Assembly: GCA_904384225.1 (NCBI GenBank)
Contig: CAJFJV010000002.1
Coordinates: 42,131 to 106,130 of the forward strand
Length of the DNA: 64,000 nucleotides
Direction of reading: 5' to 3'
Origin: an uncultured Oscillospiraceae bacterium
GTDB taxonomy: Bacteria > Bacillota > Clostridia > Oscillospirales > Ruminococcaceae
Below are positions 51,105 through 60,593 of the stretch, one piece after another. Made by a program: the position numbers and the translations under genes. Position 1 is the stretch's first letter; the number at the start of each line of letters is the position of its first letter. The notes beneath the pieces were generated by a model. It was not told where the DNA came from. It worked only from the letters and a program-made list of their open reading frames with translations, and did not search any database.

Positions 51105-52610
51105 ATGACCGTTAGGGAAGCAGCGGAAAAGCTTGAAAAGCTGGAACAGAAGCTGAACGCTTATAACCATGCAATGGGTGTGATGTATTATGACAGTGCA
51201 ACTGCTGCACCTGCTGGGAGTGCAGCCGGACGCGGCGAGACACTGGGGGTTTTGAGCGGCACATACTATGAGCTGTTTGCCGCGCCGGATGTCGGGGTAT
51301 TGCTTGAGACGATCCTTTCAAACCGGGATGAAATCGATACATTGACGGCTAAAAAAGCCGAAATCATGAAGCGGGATTACGATGAGACGAGTAAAATACC
51401 GCAGGAAGAATACGTGGCCTTTACAAAGCTGTGCAGCGATGCGGAAAATGTCTGGCACCGCGCGAAAAAAGAAAACGATTTTGCCGCTTTTGCGCCGTAC
51501 ATCGATCAGATTGTAGAAACGTTGATCCGTTTTGCAGGATATTACAGCCCAGGACAGGATCCCTATGATGTCTGGCTTTCACAGAATGAACGCGGCTTAA
51601 CGCAAAAAACGCTGGATGCATTTTTTGAGAGCCTGCGTGGAAAAATAGTGCCGCTTCTGCAAAGGATCCAGGCAGAAGGGATCGAAATTGACGACAGCTT
51701 CCTGCATCAGGAATATCCGATTGAAAAGCAGAAGGCGTTTTCCGATTATCTCATGCAGGTGATGCAAATCGATCGGAACTACTGCGCCATCGGCGAAACG
51801 GAGCATCCTTTTACAACGAATTTTAACAAATATGATGTGCGGATTACGACGCATTACTATACGGAGCATCCGGAATTTTCAATGTATTCTGTGATCCATG
51901 AAGGCGGACATGCGCTTTATGAACTGCACACAGGGGATGAATTGATTGGTTCCTGCCTTGCTACTGGAACAAGTATGGGCGTCCACGAAAGCCAATCCCG
52001 GCTGTTTGAAAATATGGTTGGCCGCAGCGAAGCGTTTATTTCCTACATTTTCCCCAAAATGCAGGAGATCTTCGGGCCGCAGCTTCAAAACGTAACGGCG
52101 CACCAGATGTATCTGGCTCTGAACAAATGCGAACCTTCCCTTATTCGGACGGAGGCAGATGAACTTACTTACGCTTTGCATATTATGGTGCGCTATGAGA
52201 TTGAGAAAAAATTGTTCAAAGGCGAAGCGAAAGCCAAGGATCTGCCCGGCCTTTGGGCAGAGATGATGCGCGCCTATTTAGGGATTGAGGTGCCGGATGA
52301 TACGAGCGGCGTCTTACAGGATTCTCACTGGAGCAATGCGCAGATGGGGTATTTTCCGTCCTATGCGATCGGCAGCGCGTACGCCGCTCAGTTTGTCGCA
52401 CATTTAAAGCGCGATATCGATATGGAAAAGGCGATTTCTTCAGGGAATTTGAAGCCTGTGGAAGATTGGCTCTGTGAAAAGATTTGGCGTTTCGGGCGCG
52501 GGATGGATCCGGAAGAAATTTTGCTAAATGCATGCGGCGAGCCGTTCAACCCGACATATTATACCGATTATTTGGAAGAAAAGTTTTCTGCGATTTACGG
52601 GTTAAAGTGA
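51105..52610 (+). CDS. M32-family carboxypeptidase
   Basis: 501 residues. Zinc site HEGGHALYE (HExxH) with ESQSRLFEN downstream, typical of thermostable carboxypeptidase 1 (Taq-type). Trims C-terminal residues from peptides in the cytoplasm. ATG 51105 has AAGGAGA seven bases away; the ATG two codons earlier is too close. Last gene of the operon. Confidence 0.93.
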   Translation: MTVREAAEKLEKLEQKLNAYNHAMGVMYYDSATAAPAGSAAGRGETLGVLSGTYYELFAAPDVGVLLETILSNRDEIDTLTAKKAEIMKRDYDETSKIPQEEYVAFTKLCSDAENVWHRAKKENDFAAFAPYIDQIVETLIRFAGYYSPGQDPYDVWLSQNERGLTQKTLDAFFESLRGKIVPLLQRIQAEGIEIDDSFLHQEYPIEKQKAFSDYLMQVMQIDRNYCAIGETEHPFTTNFNKYDVRITTHYYTEHPEFSMYSVIHEGGHALYELHTGDELIGSCLATGTSMGVHESQSRLFENMVGRSEAFISYIFPKMQEIFGPQLQNVTAHQMYLALNKCEPSLIRTEADELTYALHIMVRYEIEKKLFKGEAKAKDLPGLWAEMMRAYLGIEVPDDTSGVLQDSHWSNAQMGYFPSYAIGSAYAAQFVAHLKRDIDMEKAISSGNLKPVEDWLCEKIWRFGRGMDPEEILLNACGEPFNPTYYTDYLEEKFSAIYGLK

Positions 52611-52655
52611 AAACGCCAAAAAGCGGTTTAGTGTATACAATAAAGAAAAAAGCGT

Positions 52656-52699
52656 TGCAAAGGCGCGCCGGGCCAATTCATTCCCGGCGCGCCTTTGCA
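52656..52699. terminator. GC-rich hairpin after the M32 gene
   Basis: TGCAAAGGCGCGCCGGG and complement around a ten-base loop. Confidence 0.65.
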
Positions 52700-52728
52700 G
52701 ACTGCGCGGATGGGATTCGCACGCAGAG

Positions 52729-52758
52729 GGGCGGGAAAGGAATCCGCCCGGCTTTTTT
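52729..52758 (+). terminator. Terminator of the long operon
   Basis: GGGCGG/CCGCCC stem then GGCTTTTTT. Confidence 0.65.
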
Positions 52759-52771
52759 AAAAATATATTCC

Positions 52772-52831
52772 CGTGTATATTGACACGCGTTTTTGTCGTA
52801 CATATAATAATACAAAACGTGTACGTACACG
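52772..52831 (+). promoter_or_regulatory. Consensus promoter flanked by two LacI-type operators
   Basis: TTGACA (52780-52785), 17 bases, TATAAT (52803-52808). CGTGT-N6-ACACG at 52772-52787 overlaps the -35 box, and CGTGTACGTACACG at 52818-52831 is a perfect palindrome near the start point. The LacI-family gene is the second gene of this operon, so auto-repression relieved by sugar is likely. Confidence 0.8.
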
Positions 52832-52860
52832 CCTGATAAGGGCGAAGGAAGGGGATTGTT

Positions 52861-55386
52861 ATGGTTTATACCGGGAAACAGCTGAAGGAAATCGTTTTTC
52901 CTCTGGGTGGGATTGGGACAGGCTCAATCGGACTTGCCGGGAACGGGTGCCTTGTGGATTGGGAAATCTTTAACCGGCCCAATAAGGGAAGCATCAATGG
53001 ATACAGTTGTTTTGCTGTAAAAGCAGAATATCCGGATGGAAGATCTTCAACGCGGGTTTTGCAGGGGGATTGGACAAAAGATTTGATCGGGAAATATTCA
53101 AAAGCGAAATTCCATGGCTATGGATACGGTCCGCACAGCGCTACGATGTGTGGTTATCCACATTTCAAAAAAGTAAAATTTGATGGGACATTTCCAATTG
53201 CAACACTTACATTTGAAGATGACCATTTTCCTGGAAAGGTGATAATGAAGGCCTTCAACCCATTTATTCCGTTGGAAACGGATGACTCCAGCATTCCAGC
53301 GGCGTTTTTTGAGATCAAGATAATAAGCAAGGCAGACGATATCCGGTATACGGTCATCCTTTCCGTTGCAAATCCTTTTGAAGAGTCTGTAAACCAAAAG
53401 ATATCGAACGGCCCATATACGGCAGTCCAGTTGATGTATTATGGGAAAAAGCCGTCCGATAAGGAATATGGTGATATAACGGTTGCGGTTGATTGCAAGG
53501 ATGGGCTTTATCAGGAATACTGGTACCGGGGCGGCTGGCAGGATGGGGTTACGACCTTTTGGCGCGACCTCAGCGACGGTTCCTTTGAGAACCGGCGGTA
53601 CGCTGAACCCGGAAGAGGCGACGTCTGTTCTGTTGGTGCAAGCAAAGCACTTCGGTCCAAGGAAAGCACAGCATTTCGCTTTGTGATCTCATGGAACGTG
53701 CCCAATAACTTTAATTACTGGGATCCTTATAAGGATACAGACGGAAACGATATCACTTGGAAAAATTACTACGCAACCTTGTTTGCCGATTCTGCGGCAT
53801 CCTGTCTCTATTCACTTGACAACTGGGAATCGCTGTATGAAAAAACCAGCCGCTTTTGTGAAGCGCTTCATGCATCAACATTGGATGGGGCAGTCCTTGA
53901 TGCGGTCTCCTCGACCATATCTGTGCTGAAATCCCCAACGGTGCTGCGGTTAGAAGATGGATCCTTTTACGGATGGGAAGGGGTACATGAGCAGGAAGGC
54001 TCGTGCGAAGGGACCTGTACCCATGTTTGGAGTTACGCTTATGCGCTGTGTTTTCTTTTTCCTGACTTGGAGCGTGGCTTGCGCGATACGGAATTCCGGT
54101 ATGATACCGACGAGGACGGAAGAATGTATTTTAGGACGGCGCTTCCGTTGGGCAGAGGATATGTGGTGCAGCCCCCTTGTGTTGACGGGCAGATGGCCAC
54201 GGTTATCAAAGCGTATCGGGAATGGAAAATCAGCGGGGACAATGATTGGCTAAGAGAACACTGGGGCGATATCAAGAGAATATTAGAGTTTGCTTGGAAT
54301 GAAAAAAACACATTCGAGTGGGACAGGGATCACGACGGCGTTCTTGAGGGCAGGCAGCACCATACGTTGGATATGGAGCTTTTCGGCCCGTCGGCATGGC
54401 TTCAGGGAATGTATTTGGCGGCATTGAAGGCCGCTGCGGAAATGGCACGGTTTTTAGGAGACGATCAAAAAAGCGAGGAGTATACTGCGCTGTTTGAACA
54501 AGGCTACCGGTGGACGAGGGACAATCTTTTCAATGGAAAATATTTTTATCACAAGGTAGATTTAAAGGACAAAGGATATACTGCACACTTCGGCTGCCCT
54601 CAGTATTGGAACGAGGAAAAAGAACAGTTAAAATATCAGATAGGTGAAGGATGCGAAATCGATCAGATGCTTGGCCAGTGGCATGCAAATATCTGCGGGC
54701 TGGGTGACATTTTTGATAAAGGACAACGGCGAACCGCGTTAAACAGTATGATGCAAAACAATTTTAAGACGACGCTTCGAGATTTTGCCAATATGTGGAG
54801 GATTTTTGCGTTAAACGATGAAGGCGGCACGATTATGTGCGACTATCCGGAGGGCAGCTATAAACCGATTATCCCAGTCCCTTACTGCGAAGAATGTATG
54901 ACGGGATTTGAATATGCTTTTGCAGGGTTGTTGATCAGTGAAGGATTTGTAGAAGATGGATTGAAAGTTGTGTGTGCCGTTAGGGACAGATATGATGGGG
55001 AAAAACGCAACCCTTGGAATGAGATTGAATGTGGAAGCAACTATGCAAGGCCGATGGCAAGTTTTGCGCTTTTGCCGCTGCTGAGCGGCTTTGAATTTGA
55101 TCTGCCGGAAGGGCATATTGGATTTTCGCCAATAATCCATGGAAACTTCAGATGTTTCTGGAGCCTTGGCACCGGATGGGGCGATTTTATAAAAACAGAG
55201 GCAAGCGATCAAATTGTCCTTGCATCAGGCTATCTTGAACTGAAGAGCATGACGTTAGGCGGAATCGGGACGGTCAGAAGTGTTTTTGCCGACGGAAAAG
55301 AAATCCCATTTGAACAGAGAGGCGATCGGCTTTCTTTTGCTAAAATAAGGGTAGAAAAAGAAATCCGGGTTGAGGTATCGCTTTGA
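52861..55386 (+). CDS. GH116 glycosidase (GBA2-like beta-glucosidase/beta-xylosidase)
   Basis: 841 residues. N-terminal domain with FPLGGIGTGSIGLAGNG and DWEIFNRP, then the barrel domain with CEGTCTHVWSYAYAL (nucleophile Glu region) and WDRDHDGVLEGRQHHTLDMELFG (acid region) as in archaeal and human GBA2-type enzymes (DUF608). No signal peptide. Cleaves beta-glucosides or beta-xylosides in the cytoplasm. First gene of the LacI-controlled operon. No ribosome site better than GAAGGGGATTGTT. Confidence 0.9.
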   Translation: MVYTGKQLKEIVFPLGGIGTGSIGLAGNGCLVDWEIFNRPNKGSINGYSCFAVKAEYPDGRSSTRVLQGDWTKDLIGKYSKAKFHGYGYGPHSATMCGYPHFKKVKFDGTFPIATLTFEDDHFPGKVIMKAFNPFIPLETDDSSIPAAFFEIKIISKADDIRYTVILSVANPFEESVNQKISNGPYTAVQLMYYGKKPSDKEYGDITVAVDCKDGLYQEYWYRGGWQDGVTTFWRDLSDGSFENRRYAEPGRGDVCSVGASKALRSKESTAFRFVISWNVPNNFNYWDPYKDTDGNDITWKNYYATLFADSAASCLYSLDNWESLYEKTSRFCEALHASTLDGAVLDAVSSTISVLKSPTVLRLEDGSFYGWEGVHEQEGSCEGTCTHVWSYAYALCFLFPDLERGLRDTEFRYDTDEDGRMYFRTALPLGRGYVVQPPCVDGQMATVIKAYREWKISGDNDWLREHWGDIKRILEFAWNEKNTFEWDRDHDGVLEGRQHHTLDMELFGPSAWLQGMYLAALKAAAEMARFLGDDQKSEEYTALFEQGYRWTRDNLFNGKYFYHKVDLKDKGYTAHFGCPQYWNEEKEQLKYQIGEGCEIDQMLGQWHANICGLGDIFDKGQRRTALNSMMQNNFKTTLRDFANMWRIFALNDEGGTIMCDYPEGSYKPIIPVPYCEECMTGFEYAFAGLLISEGFVEDGLKVVCAVRDRYDGEKRNPWNEIECGSNYARPMASFALLPLLSGFEFDLPEGHIGFSPIIHGNFRCFWSLGTGWGDFIKTEASDQIVLASGYLELKSMTLGGIGTVRSVFADGKEIPFEQRGDRLSFAKIRVEKEIRVEVSL

Positions 55387-56315
55387 GAAGAAACGGAATT
55401 TCTACTACGCGGATTGCAGAAATTTGCGGTGTTTCCCAAGGGACGGTTGACCGTGCATTGAATAATCGGAAAGGGATCAGCTCTAAGACAAAAGAAAAGA
55501 TCCTTGCCGTTGCGAAAGAATATGGATATCGTCCTAATATCCATGCCCGCTGTATTGCAGGCGGGAAATCCATGCTGATCGGCGTCGTTGTCTTTGATTT
55601 GAATAACCAATATTTTTCGGATATTGTTACCAGTATCCAACGGCATAGCTCCTTAAAAAATTATGCAACGGTCATCATGTTTACCGATAAGGAACGTCGG
55701 AAAGAGATCGAGTGCATCAATCGCCTCTATCATATGTCCGTAGATGGGATGGTTATTTGCCCTTGCGGCCAGGGTGAGGAATACGAAAATTATTTGCTGT
55801 CGTTAGGCATCCCGATTGTGACGATTGGCAATCGGTTGAACAGAATCCCTTATATCGGCATCGACAACACGCTGTCTATGCAGGAGACCGTTGAATATGT
55901 ATTGGACAGGGGATATCAAAGGCTGATCTATGTAAAGCCGGATCTACAGGAGAAGAATGCATCCGCGCAGATAGAACGGCTGGATTCTTTTTATCAGACA
56001 TGCAAAAAAAGAAATACGGAATATGCTGTAACGGATATATTACATGCAGAAGACAATATTCGCCCTCAAAAAAGGAACGCCCTTATTTGCCCAACGGATC
56101 TCTATGCAATGCGGCTGATGCATTTGGCGAAAAAATACCATGCGGGCATTATTGGGTTTGACAACGTCAGGCTGATCGAGGAACTGTCATTGCCATTAGA
56201 CTCTGTCGCCTATGATATTGATACGGCGGCCAAGAGGATAGTGGGCTACATTGTTGAGGGGATCTCTGTATTTACCCCTGTGCGGCATCAGCTGGTAAAA
56301 AGAGGGTCTGTTTAA
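55383..56315 (+). CDS. LacI-family transcription repressor
   Basis: 310 residues. N-terminal helix-turn-helix (TRIAEICGVSQGTVDRALNNRKGIS) and hinge helix, then a periplasmic-binding-protein-like sugar sensor. TTG start overlaps the GH116 stop (TTGA), so the pair is coupled. Likely binds the two palindromes at 52772-52831 and senses a product of the GH116 enzyme. The central CG of the operators is typical of LacI-type sites. Confidence 0.9.
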   Translation: MRRNGISTTRIAEICGVSQGTVDRALNNRKGISSKTKEKILAVAKEYGYRPNIHARCIAGGKSMLIGVVVFDLNNQYFSDIVTSIQRHSSLKNYATVIMFTDKERRKEIECINRLYHMSVDGMVICPCGQGEEYENYLLSLGIPIVTIGNRLNRIPYIGIDNTLSMQETVEYVLDRGYQRLIYVKPDLQEKNASAQIERLDSFYQTCKKRNTEYAVTDILHAEDNIRPQKRNALICPTDLYAMRLMHLAKKYHAGIIGFDNVRLIEELSLPLDSVAYDIDTAAKRIVGYIVEGISVFTPVRHQLVKRGSV

Positions 56316-56326
56316 AATGCTGTAAT

Positions 56327-56357
56327 AAAAAAGAAGGCGCGCCGCGCCTTCTTTTTT
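56327..56357 (+). terminator. Terminator of the GH116-LacI operon
   Basis: AAAAAAGAAGGCGC/GCGCCTTCTTTTTT, three-base loop. Confidence 0.92.
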
Positions 56358-56398
56358 ATTGTGTAGGAAGAAAAGCCTGCTTCTTTGCATTTTGCAGA

Positions 56399-56500
56399 TT
56401 AGAAAATCGACAGAAACAACTGCATTGCGGCCGGATGTTTCAATACCGTTTGCGCTTGTTGGAGCGAAAGCAGAACCGGATTTCTGCGAATGCTCTGCAA
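56399..56500 (-). CDS. Possible 33-residue protein after spoVAC
   Basis: TTG start then QSIRRNPVLLSLQQAQTVL and a short hydrophobic end. Weak ribosome site. It reads like protein but is short and unproven. Confidence 0.25.
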   Translation of the reverse strand: MQSIRRNPVLLSLQQAQTVLKHPAAMQLFLSIF

Positions 56501-56516
56501 GCGCTTGTGCCTAAGA

Positions 56517-56984
56517 CTAAAACAACCCGATTATCCAATAGATAACACCATAAAGGATACTCGCCAAGATGCCGTAGGCAATAACTGGGCCTGCAATAAT
56601 AAAGATCTTTGCCCCAAGCCCTAAAATAAACCCCTCCGATTTGAATTCCAAAGCGGGAGATACCACTGCGTTGGCAAATCCCGTAATTGGCACCAGCGTT
56701 CCCGCGCCGCCGAATTTGGCGATGTTGTCATATATGCCAATACCGGTCAGGATAGCCGATAAAGTGATAAGGGAAATGGAAACCAGTGTCCCTGCCAGCT
56801 CTTTTTCCGCCCCCATGCTCGTAAACCACGTCAGCAAAAGCTGACCGACGACACAGATAAGCCCGCCGATCAGGAACGCAAAAGGGATCGTTTTAAAGCT
56901 TTTGCTTTGAGGGGAGTGCTTTTGAACCAGCCTGTCGTAATGTTCCGCATCCATTTTGGGCTTCCATTTTTTCTGTTCAGACAT
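56517..56984 (-). CDS. spoVAC: Stage V sporulation protein AC
   Basis: 155 residues. N-terminal YDRLVQKHSPQSKSF and four or more membrane segments, with GIYDNIAKFGGAGTLVPITGFANAVVSPALEFKSEGF typical of SpoVAC. The protein is a membrane channel in the spore inner membrane for dipicolinic acid uptake and release. It usually stands in spoVAC-spoVAD-spoVAE; neither partner follows here, so this is a lone copy or a detached one. ATG follows AAAGGATG. Confidence 0.92.
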   Translation of the reverse strand: MSEQKKWKPKMDAEHYDRLVQKHSPQSKSFKTIPFAFLIGGLICVVGQLLLTWFTSMGAEKELAGTLVSISLITLSAILTGIGIYDNIAKFGGAGTLVPITGFANAVVSPALEFKSEGFILGLGAKIFIIAGPVIAYGILASILYGVIYWIIGLF

Positions 56985-57239
56985 CGAAAAATCATCCTTT
57001 CCGCTATTTTAGATTAGTATAGCCGTAAAATCGGCATTTAATATAAACGGAAAAGATAACGTTCAAGACGGGAAATCGCACTTGTTGCGCAGGGGAAAAC
57101 CTCTTCTCGTTCCATACATGAAAAAGCACGGAACCGGAAAGGCGGGTATCTTTATAAAAAAGAAAATAGTGCTGTCGGCACCGCGTGTTTTTTGCATATG
57201 GAGCGGATCTGCGGTTATATTTTGGGAGGAAAAGCCGAA

Positions 57240-57268
57240 TTGCAGACAGTGGAAAAATATGATACAAT
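57240..57268 (+). promoter_or_regulatory. Promoter upstream of cas3
   Basis: TTGCAG, 17 bases, TACAAT. About 175 bases before cas3. The stretch 57000-57239 shows nothing else I can support. Confidence 0.6.
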
Positions 57269-57313
57269 AAAAAATAGATGGAGGACGCGCCAATAGATAG
57301 GACGCTTCCGGCC

Positions 57314-57358
57314 ATGGGCATCGCCGTGAACGGGCGATGCAGAAGCTTTTAAAAATTT
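57314..57358 (+). promoter_or_regulatory. Hairpin in the cas3 leader
   Basis: GCATCGCC/GGCGATGC inside GCTTC/GAAGC arms, followed by TTTTAAAAATTT. It may end some transcripts early. Confidence 0.4.
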
Positions 57359-57445
57359 AGTAAGGTTATGGAATAAAAGGGGCCATGTATAAGGTTCTGG
57401 ATATGACTTCATTTCCTTATATAGAAGATTTGGAGGTGATCTGCA

Positions 57446-59602
57446 GTGGCCAAACAGGAATTTTTGGCCCACATCGCGGAAGACGGACGGAGACAGACCG
57501 TTTTGGAACACCTTGAGAGGACGGCAAAGCTTTGCGCCGCTTTTGCCGCCACCTTTGGGGCAGCAGAACAGGGGGCTTTGTCGGGGGGATCGCATGACAT
57601 AGGAAAGTATTCCGGGGGATTCCAGCGGCGGATCATGGGGAACGGCCCCAAATTAGACCATGCCACTGCCGGAGCTTACGAGTGCGCCCAGATACAGCAA
57701 ATCTTCGCCGCCTTTGCAGTATCAGGGCATCATGGTGGTCTGCCCGACGGCGGCGGGAAGGGGGATCACTGGGAGGAGGGCACCTTTTGTGCCCGGATGA
57801 ACCGGGCGCGAAAAGGAAAGCTGGCCGACTACAGCGAATGGAAGAAAGAATTGACCCTGCCTTCGGCAACTCTGCCCGAGTACTTAAAAAACGACCCGTT
57901 AGCGGGGATGTTCTTTACTCGGATGCTCTTCTCTTGCCTGGTGGACGCGGACTACACCGATACGGAGGAGTTCATGAACGGACGGGTCCGCAGTCTGGAC
58001 GGCGAGGTTTCCGTGGAGCAGCTATGGAAACGGCTTGAACAGCATATCTCAGGCTGGTTCCCGCCTAAAAATGATCTGAACAACCGGCGGTGCGCCATAT
58101 TGAAGCAGTGCATCGCGGCAGGGGAGAAATACGCCCCAGGGCTTTTTACCCTGACGGTGCCCACCGGCGGGGGCAAGACCGTGTCCTCTTTGGCTTTCGC
58201 TTTGGCACAGGCAAGGACCAAGGGGATGAGGCGGGTGGTCTATGTGATCCCCTATACCTCCATTATCGAGCAAACTGCCGACAAGTTCCGCGAAATCTTG
58301 GGGCCTGAGGCGGTGCTGGAGCATCACTCCGGGGTGCCCGTTGAGATAGGGGAAAATGGGGAGCTCACGTCGGAAGCGGAACGGCTGGCTTGGGCCACCG
58401 AGACATGGGATAAGCCGGTGATCGTGACAACGGCGGTGCGGTTCTTTGAGTCCCTGTTCTCCAATAAGACCTCTCAGTGCCGCAAACTCCACAATTTGGC
58501 GCAAAGCGTCATTGTTTTTGATGAGGCCCAGATGCTTCCTTTGTCCTATCTGCGGCCTTGCGTGTGGGCCATCGCCCAGTTGGTGCAACACTACGGGGCT
58601 TCCGCCGTGCTGTGCACCGCCACCCAGCCCGCTTTGGATTCCTTGTTCCGGGAGTTCGCCCCAGACTTGATCATGAAAGAACTGTGCCCTATGGAGGCGG
58701 AGAGCTGGGATGCTTTCCGCCGGGTGACCTTCCGTCAGGTCGGGAAGCTGACATGGGCGGCTCTGGCAGAAGAAATGCAGGCAAAGGAGCGCGTTCTCTG
58801 CGTGGTCAATACCCGAAAAGCGGCCCGGGAAGTGTTCCAACACCTCGAAGGAGATGGGAATTTCCATCTCTCTACCCGCATGTACCCCGCCCATCGGCGG
58901 GCGGTGCTGGAGGAGGTGTGTTGGCGGCTGAAAAAAACGCATCTGCCCTGTCGAGTGGTGTCTACCTCCCTTATTGAGGCGGGAGTGGATGTGAACTTCC
59001 CGGCTGTGTTCCGGGAGGAAGCTGGGCTTGACTCTATCCTCCAGGCCGCCGGCCGATGCAATCGAGAGGGGTGTGACAGCCCGGAAGACAGCATAGTGAC
59101 TATTTTCAAGGGGGAGGACAAGCCGCCTAAACTCTTTGAAACCGCCATCGGAGCCGGACAGATGGCGATGTCCAAGTACAAGGATATCGCTTCCCGGGAG
59201 GCGATACACGCCTATTTCCACGAGCTGTTGGATTTAAAAGGCCGGGAGAGCCAGGATGCCCAGCACATCCTGCCCCTGATGGAACAGGAATTTTTCCCTT
59301 TTCGCACCATATCTGAGCGATTCCATCTCATCGACAATCCGACGGAGACGGTCTACATCCCTATTGGCGAAGGGGCGAAACTGGTCACCCGGCTGCAAAA
59401 CAAGGAGCGGAGCCGGGATCTGTACCGCCAGCTGGGACAGTATGGGGTTTCGATTTATCAACAGGATTTGGAGGCGCTGAACCGAGCGGGCGCCATAGAG
59501 CAGCTGGAGGACGGCTCCTTCCTGCTCACCGACCTGTCCCTCTACAGTAAAGAGGCGGGGCTGTCCATAGAGGTGGACAGCGGGAAGGGATTATTTATTT
59601 AA
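57446..59602 (+). CDS. cas3: CRISPR helicase-nuclease Cas3 (type I-C)
   Basis: 718 residues. N-terminal HD nuclease with H50-D51 in SHDIGK, helicase with Walker A TGGGKT (240-245), DEAQ box (359-362) and the C-terminal SLIEAGVDVNFP and AAGRCNREG motifs. Degrades target DNA after Cascade binding. GTG 57446 follows GAGGTGAT. The whole cas region is visibly more G+C-rich than the genes before it, suggesting transfer. It has its own terminator, so it is a separate unit from cas5-8-7. Confidence 0.95.
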   Translation: MAKQEFLAHIAEDGRRQTVLEHLERTAKLCAAFAATFGAAEQGALSGGSHDIGKYSGGFQRRIMGNGPKLDHATAGAYECAQIQQIFAAFAVSGHHGGLPDGGGKGDHWEEGTFCARMNRARKGKLADYSEWKKELTLPSATLPEYLKNDPLAGMFFTRMLFSCLVDADYTDTEEFMNGRVRSLDGEVSVEQLWKRLEQHISGWFPPKNDLNNRRCAILKQCIAAGEKYAPGLFTLTVPTGGGKTVSSLAFALAQARTKGMRRVVYVIPYTSIIEQTADKFREILGPEAVLEHHSGVPVEIGENGELTSEAERLAWATETWDKPVIVTTAVRFFESLFSNKTSQCRKLHNLAQSVIVFDEAQMLPLSYLRPCVWAIAQLVQHYGASAVLCTATQPALDSLFREFAPDLIMKELCPMEAESWDAFRRVTFRQVGKLTWAALAEEMQAKERVLCVVNTRKAAREVFQHLEGDGNFHLSTRMYPAHRRAVLEEVCWRLKKTHLPCRVVSTSLIEAGVDVNFPAVFREEAGLDSILQAAGRCNREGCDSPEDSIVTIFKGEDKPPKLFETAIGAGQMAMSKYKDIASREAIHAYFHELLDLKGRESQDAQHILPLMEQEFFPFRTISERFHLIDNPTETVYIPIGEGAKLVTRLQNKERSRDLYRQLGQYGVSIYQQDLEALNRAGAIEQLEDGSFLLTDLSLYSKEAGLSIEVDSGKGLFI

Positions 59603-59614
59603 AGGCCTAAAAAA

Positions 59615-59654
59615 CGCAAAAAACGGAGTAAAACTCCGTTTTCTGCGATTTTTT
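59615..59654 (+). terminator. Terminator between cas3 and cas5c
   Basis: CGCAAAAAACGGAGT pairs with ACTCCGTTTTCTGCG (one mismatch), then ATTTTTT. Confidence 0.85.
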
Positions 59655-59773
59655 GAACTCCAAATATTAACTTTTTCAATCCGCGGGAAATTCCCGACTG
59701 CAACACAATAACATGAAATTTTCTTTTTGTCAACGGGATTTAGTAACTCAAAATAATAACTGAAAAATTACTA

Positions 59774-59802
59774 TTGCTTTTTTCCAGAGTATATGCTATA
59801 CT
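59774..59802 (+). promoter_or_regulatory. Promoter of cas5c-cas8c-cas7c
   Basis: TTGCTT, 17 bases, TATACT. Upstream are two near-repeats, AATATTAACTTTTTCA and AATAATAACTGAAAAA, at about 59662-59770, possible regulator sites. Confidence 0.75.
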
Positions 59803-59835
59803 ACAATCGTACTAAGGAATGAAGAGGTGAGGCGC

Positions 59836-59925
59836 ATGGCTCTCTTGAAATGCGGCAAGGCCGTACCTGTCTATGGAGGGGAGCCTGCTTCTCCTTCTGT
59901 CAACACAACATCAAGAAAGGAGTGA
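59836..59925 (+). CDS. Possible 29-residue leader peptide before cas5c
   Basis: MALLKCGKAVPVYGGEPASP.. with GAGGTGAGG before its ATG. It contains the cas5c ribosome site (AAAGGAG) and stops five bases before the cas5c start, so it could control cas5c translation. No homologue known to me. Confidence 0.4.
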   Translation: MALLKCGKAVPVYGGEPASPSVNTTSRKE

Positions 59926-59930
59926 ACGCT

Positions 59931-60593
59931 ATGCCGATTCAGTTGGAAGCATGGGGAGACTATGCCCTCTTCACTCGTCCGGAGATGAAGGTGGAACGGG
60001 TGAGCTATGACGTGATGACGCCGTCCGCCGCAAGAGGGCTGCTCGAGGCGATCTATTGGCATCCGGGACTGCAATGGGTGATTGATCGGATCCGTGTATG
60101 CGCGCCTATCCGCTTTACAAATCTGCGCCGCAACGAGGTGAAATCCACCGTTAGCGCAAGGGCAGCTCGGACGGTGATGGAGCGGGGGAAGGGGGCGTTG
60201 TATCTCTGTACCTCTGATGATATTCAGCAGCGGGCCTCCCTGCTGCTGCGGGATGTGCGCTATGTGATTGAAGCCCACTTCAACATGACGGACAAGGCAT
60301 CACCGGGGGATAATCCCGGGAAATTCCAAGATATCGTAAGGCGGCGCATCCAGCGGGGACAGTTTTATCATCAGCCCTACTTCGGATGCAGGGAATTCCC
60401 GGCCCAGTTCCAGTGGTGCGAGACACCGCCCCCCTGTCCCAACGAGCTGCAGGGAACCCGGGATTTGGGATGGATGCTCTACGACATGGACTACAGCAAC
60501 CCGGAGGACATCCGGCCCCGGTTCTTCCGGGGAACGCTCGAGGACGGGGTGCTGGAGGTACCGTCTCCGGACAGCAAGGAGGTGAGGGGATGA
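59931..60593 (+). CDS. cas5c: Cas5c (Cas5d), pre-crRNA processing endoribonuclease
   Basis: 220 residues. In type I-C this Cas5 replaces Cas6, cutting each repeat after its hairpin and staying bound to the 5' handle. The N-terminal RAMP strand and MTPSAARGLLEAIYWHP glycine region are typical, as is VKSTVSARAARTVMERGKG. AAAGGAG eight bases before ATG. Overlaps cas8c by four bases. Confidence 0.93.
   Translation: MPIQLEAWGDYALFTRPEMKVERVSYDVMTPSAARGLLEAIYWHPGLQWVIDRIRVCAPIRFTNLRRNEVKSTVSARAARTVMERGKGALYLCTSDDIQQRASLLLRDVRYVIEAHFNMTDKASPGDNPGKFQDIVRRRIQRGQFYHQPYFGCREFPAQFQWCETPPPCPNELQGTRDLGWMLYDMDYSNPEDIRPRFFRGTLEDGVLEVPSPDSKEVRG

Noticed and set aside
57380..57512. Short frame starting MYKVLDM over the cas3 start
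   Set aside because: It overlaps the cas3 coding sequence in another frame and cas3 has the better-supported start.
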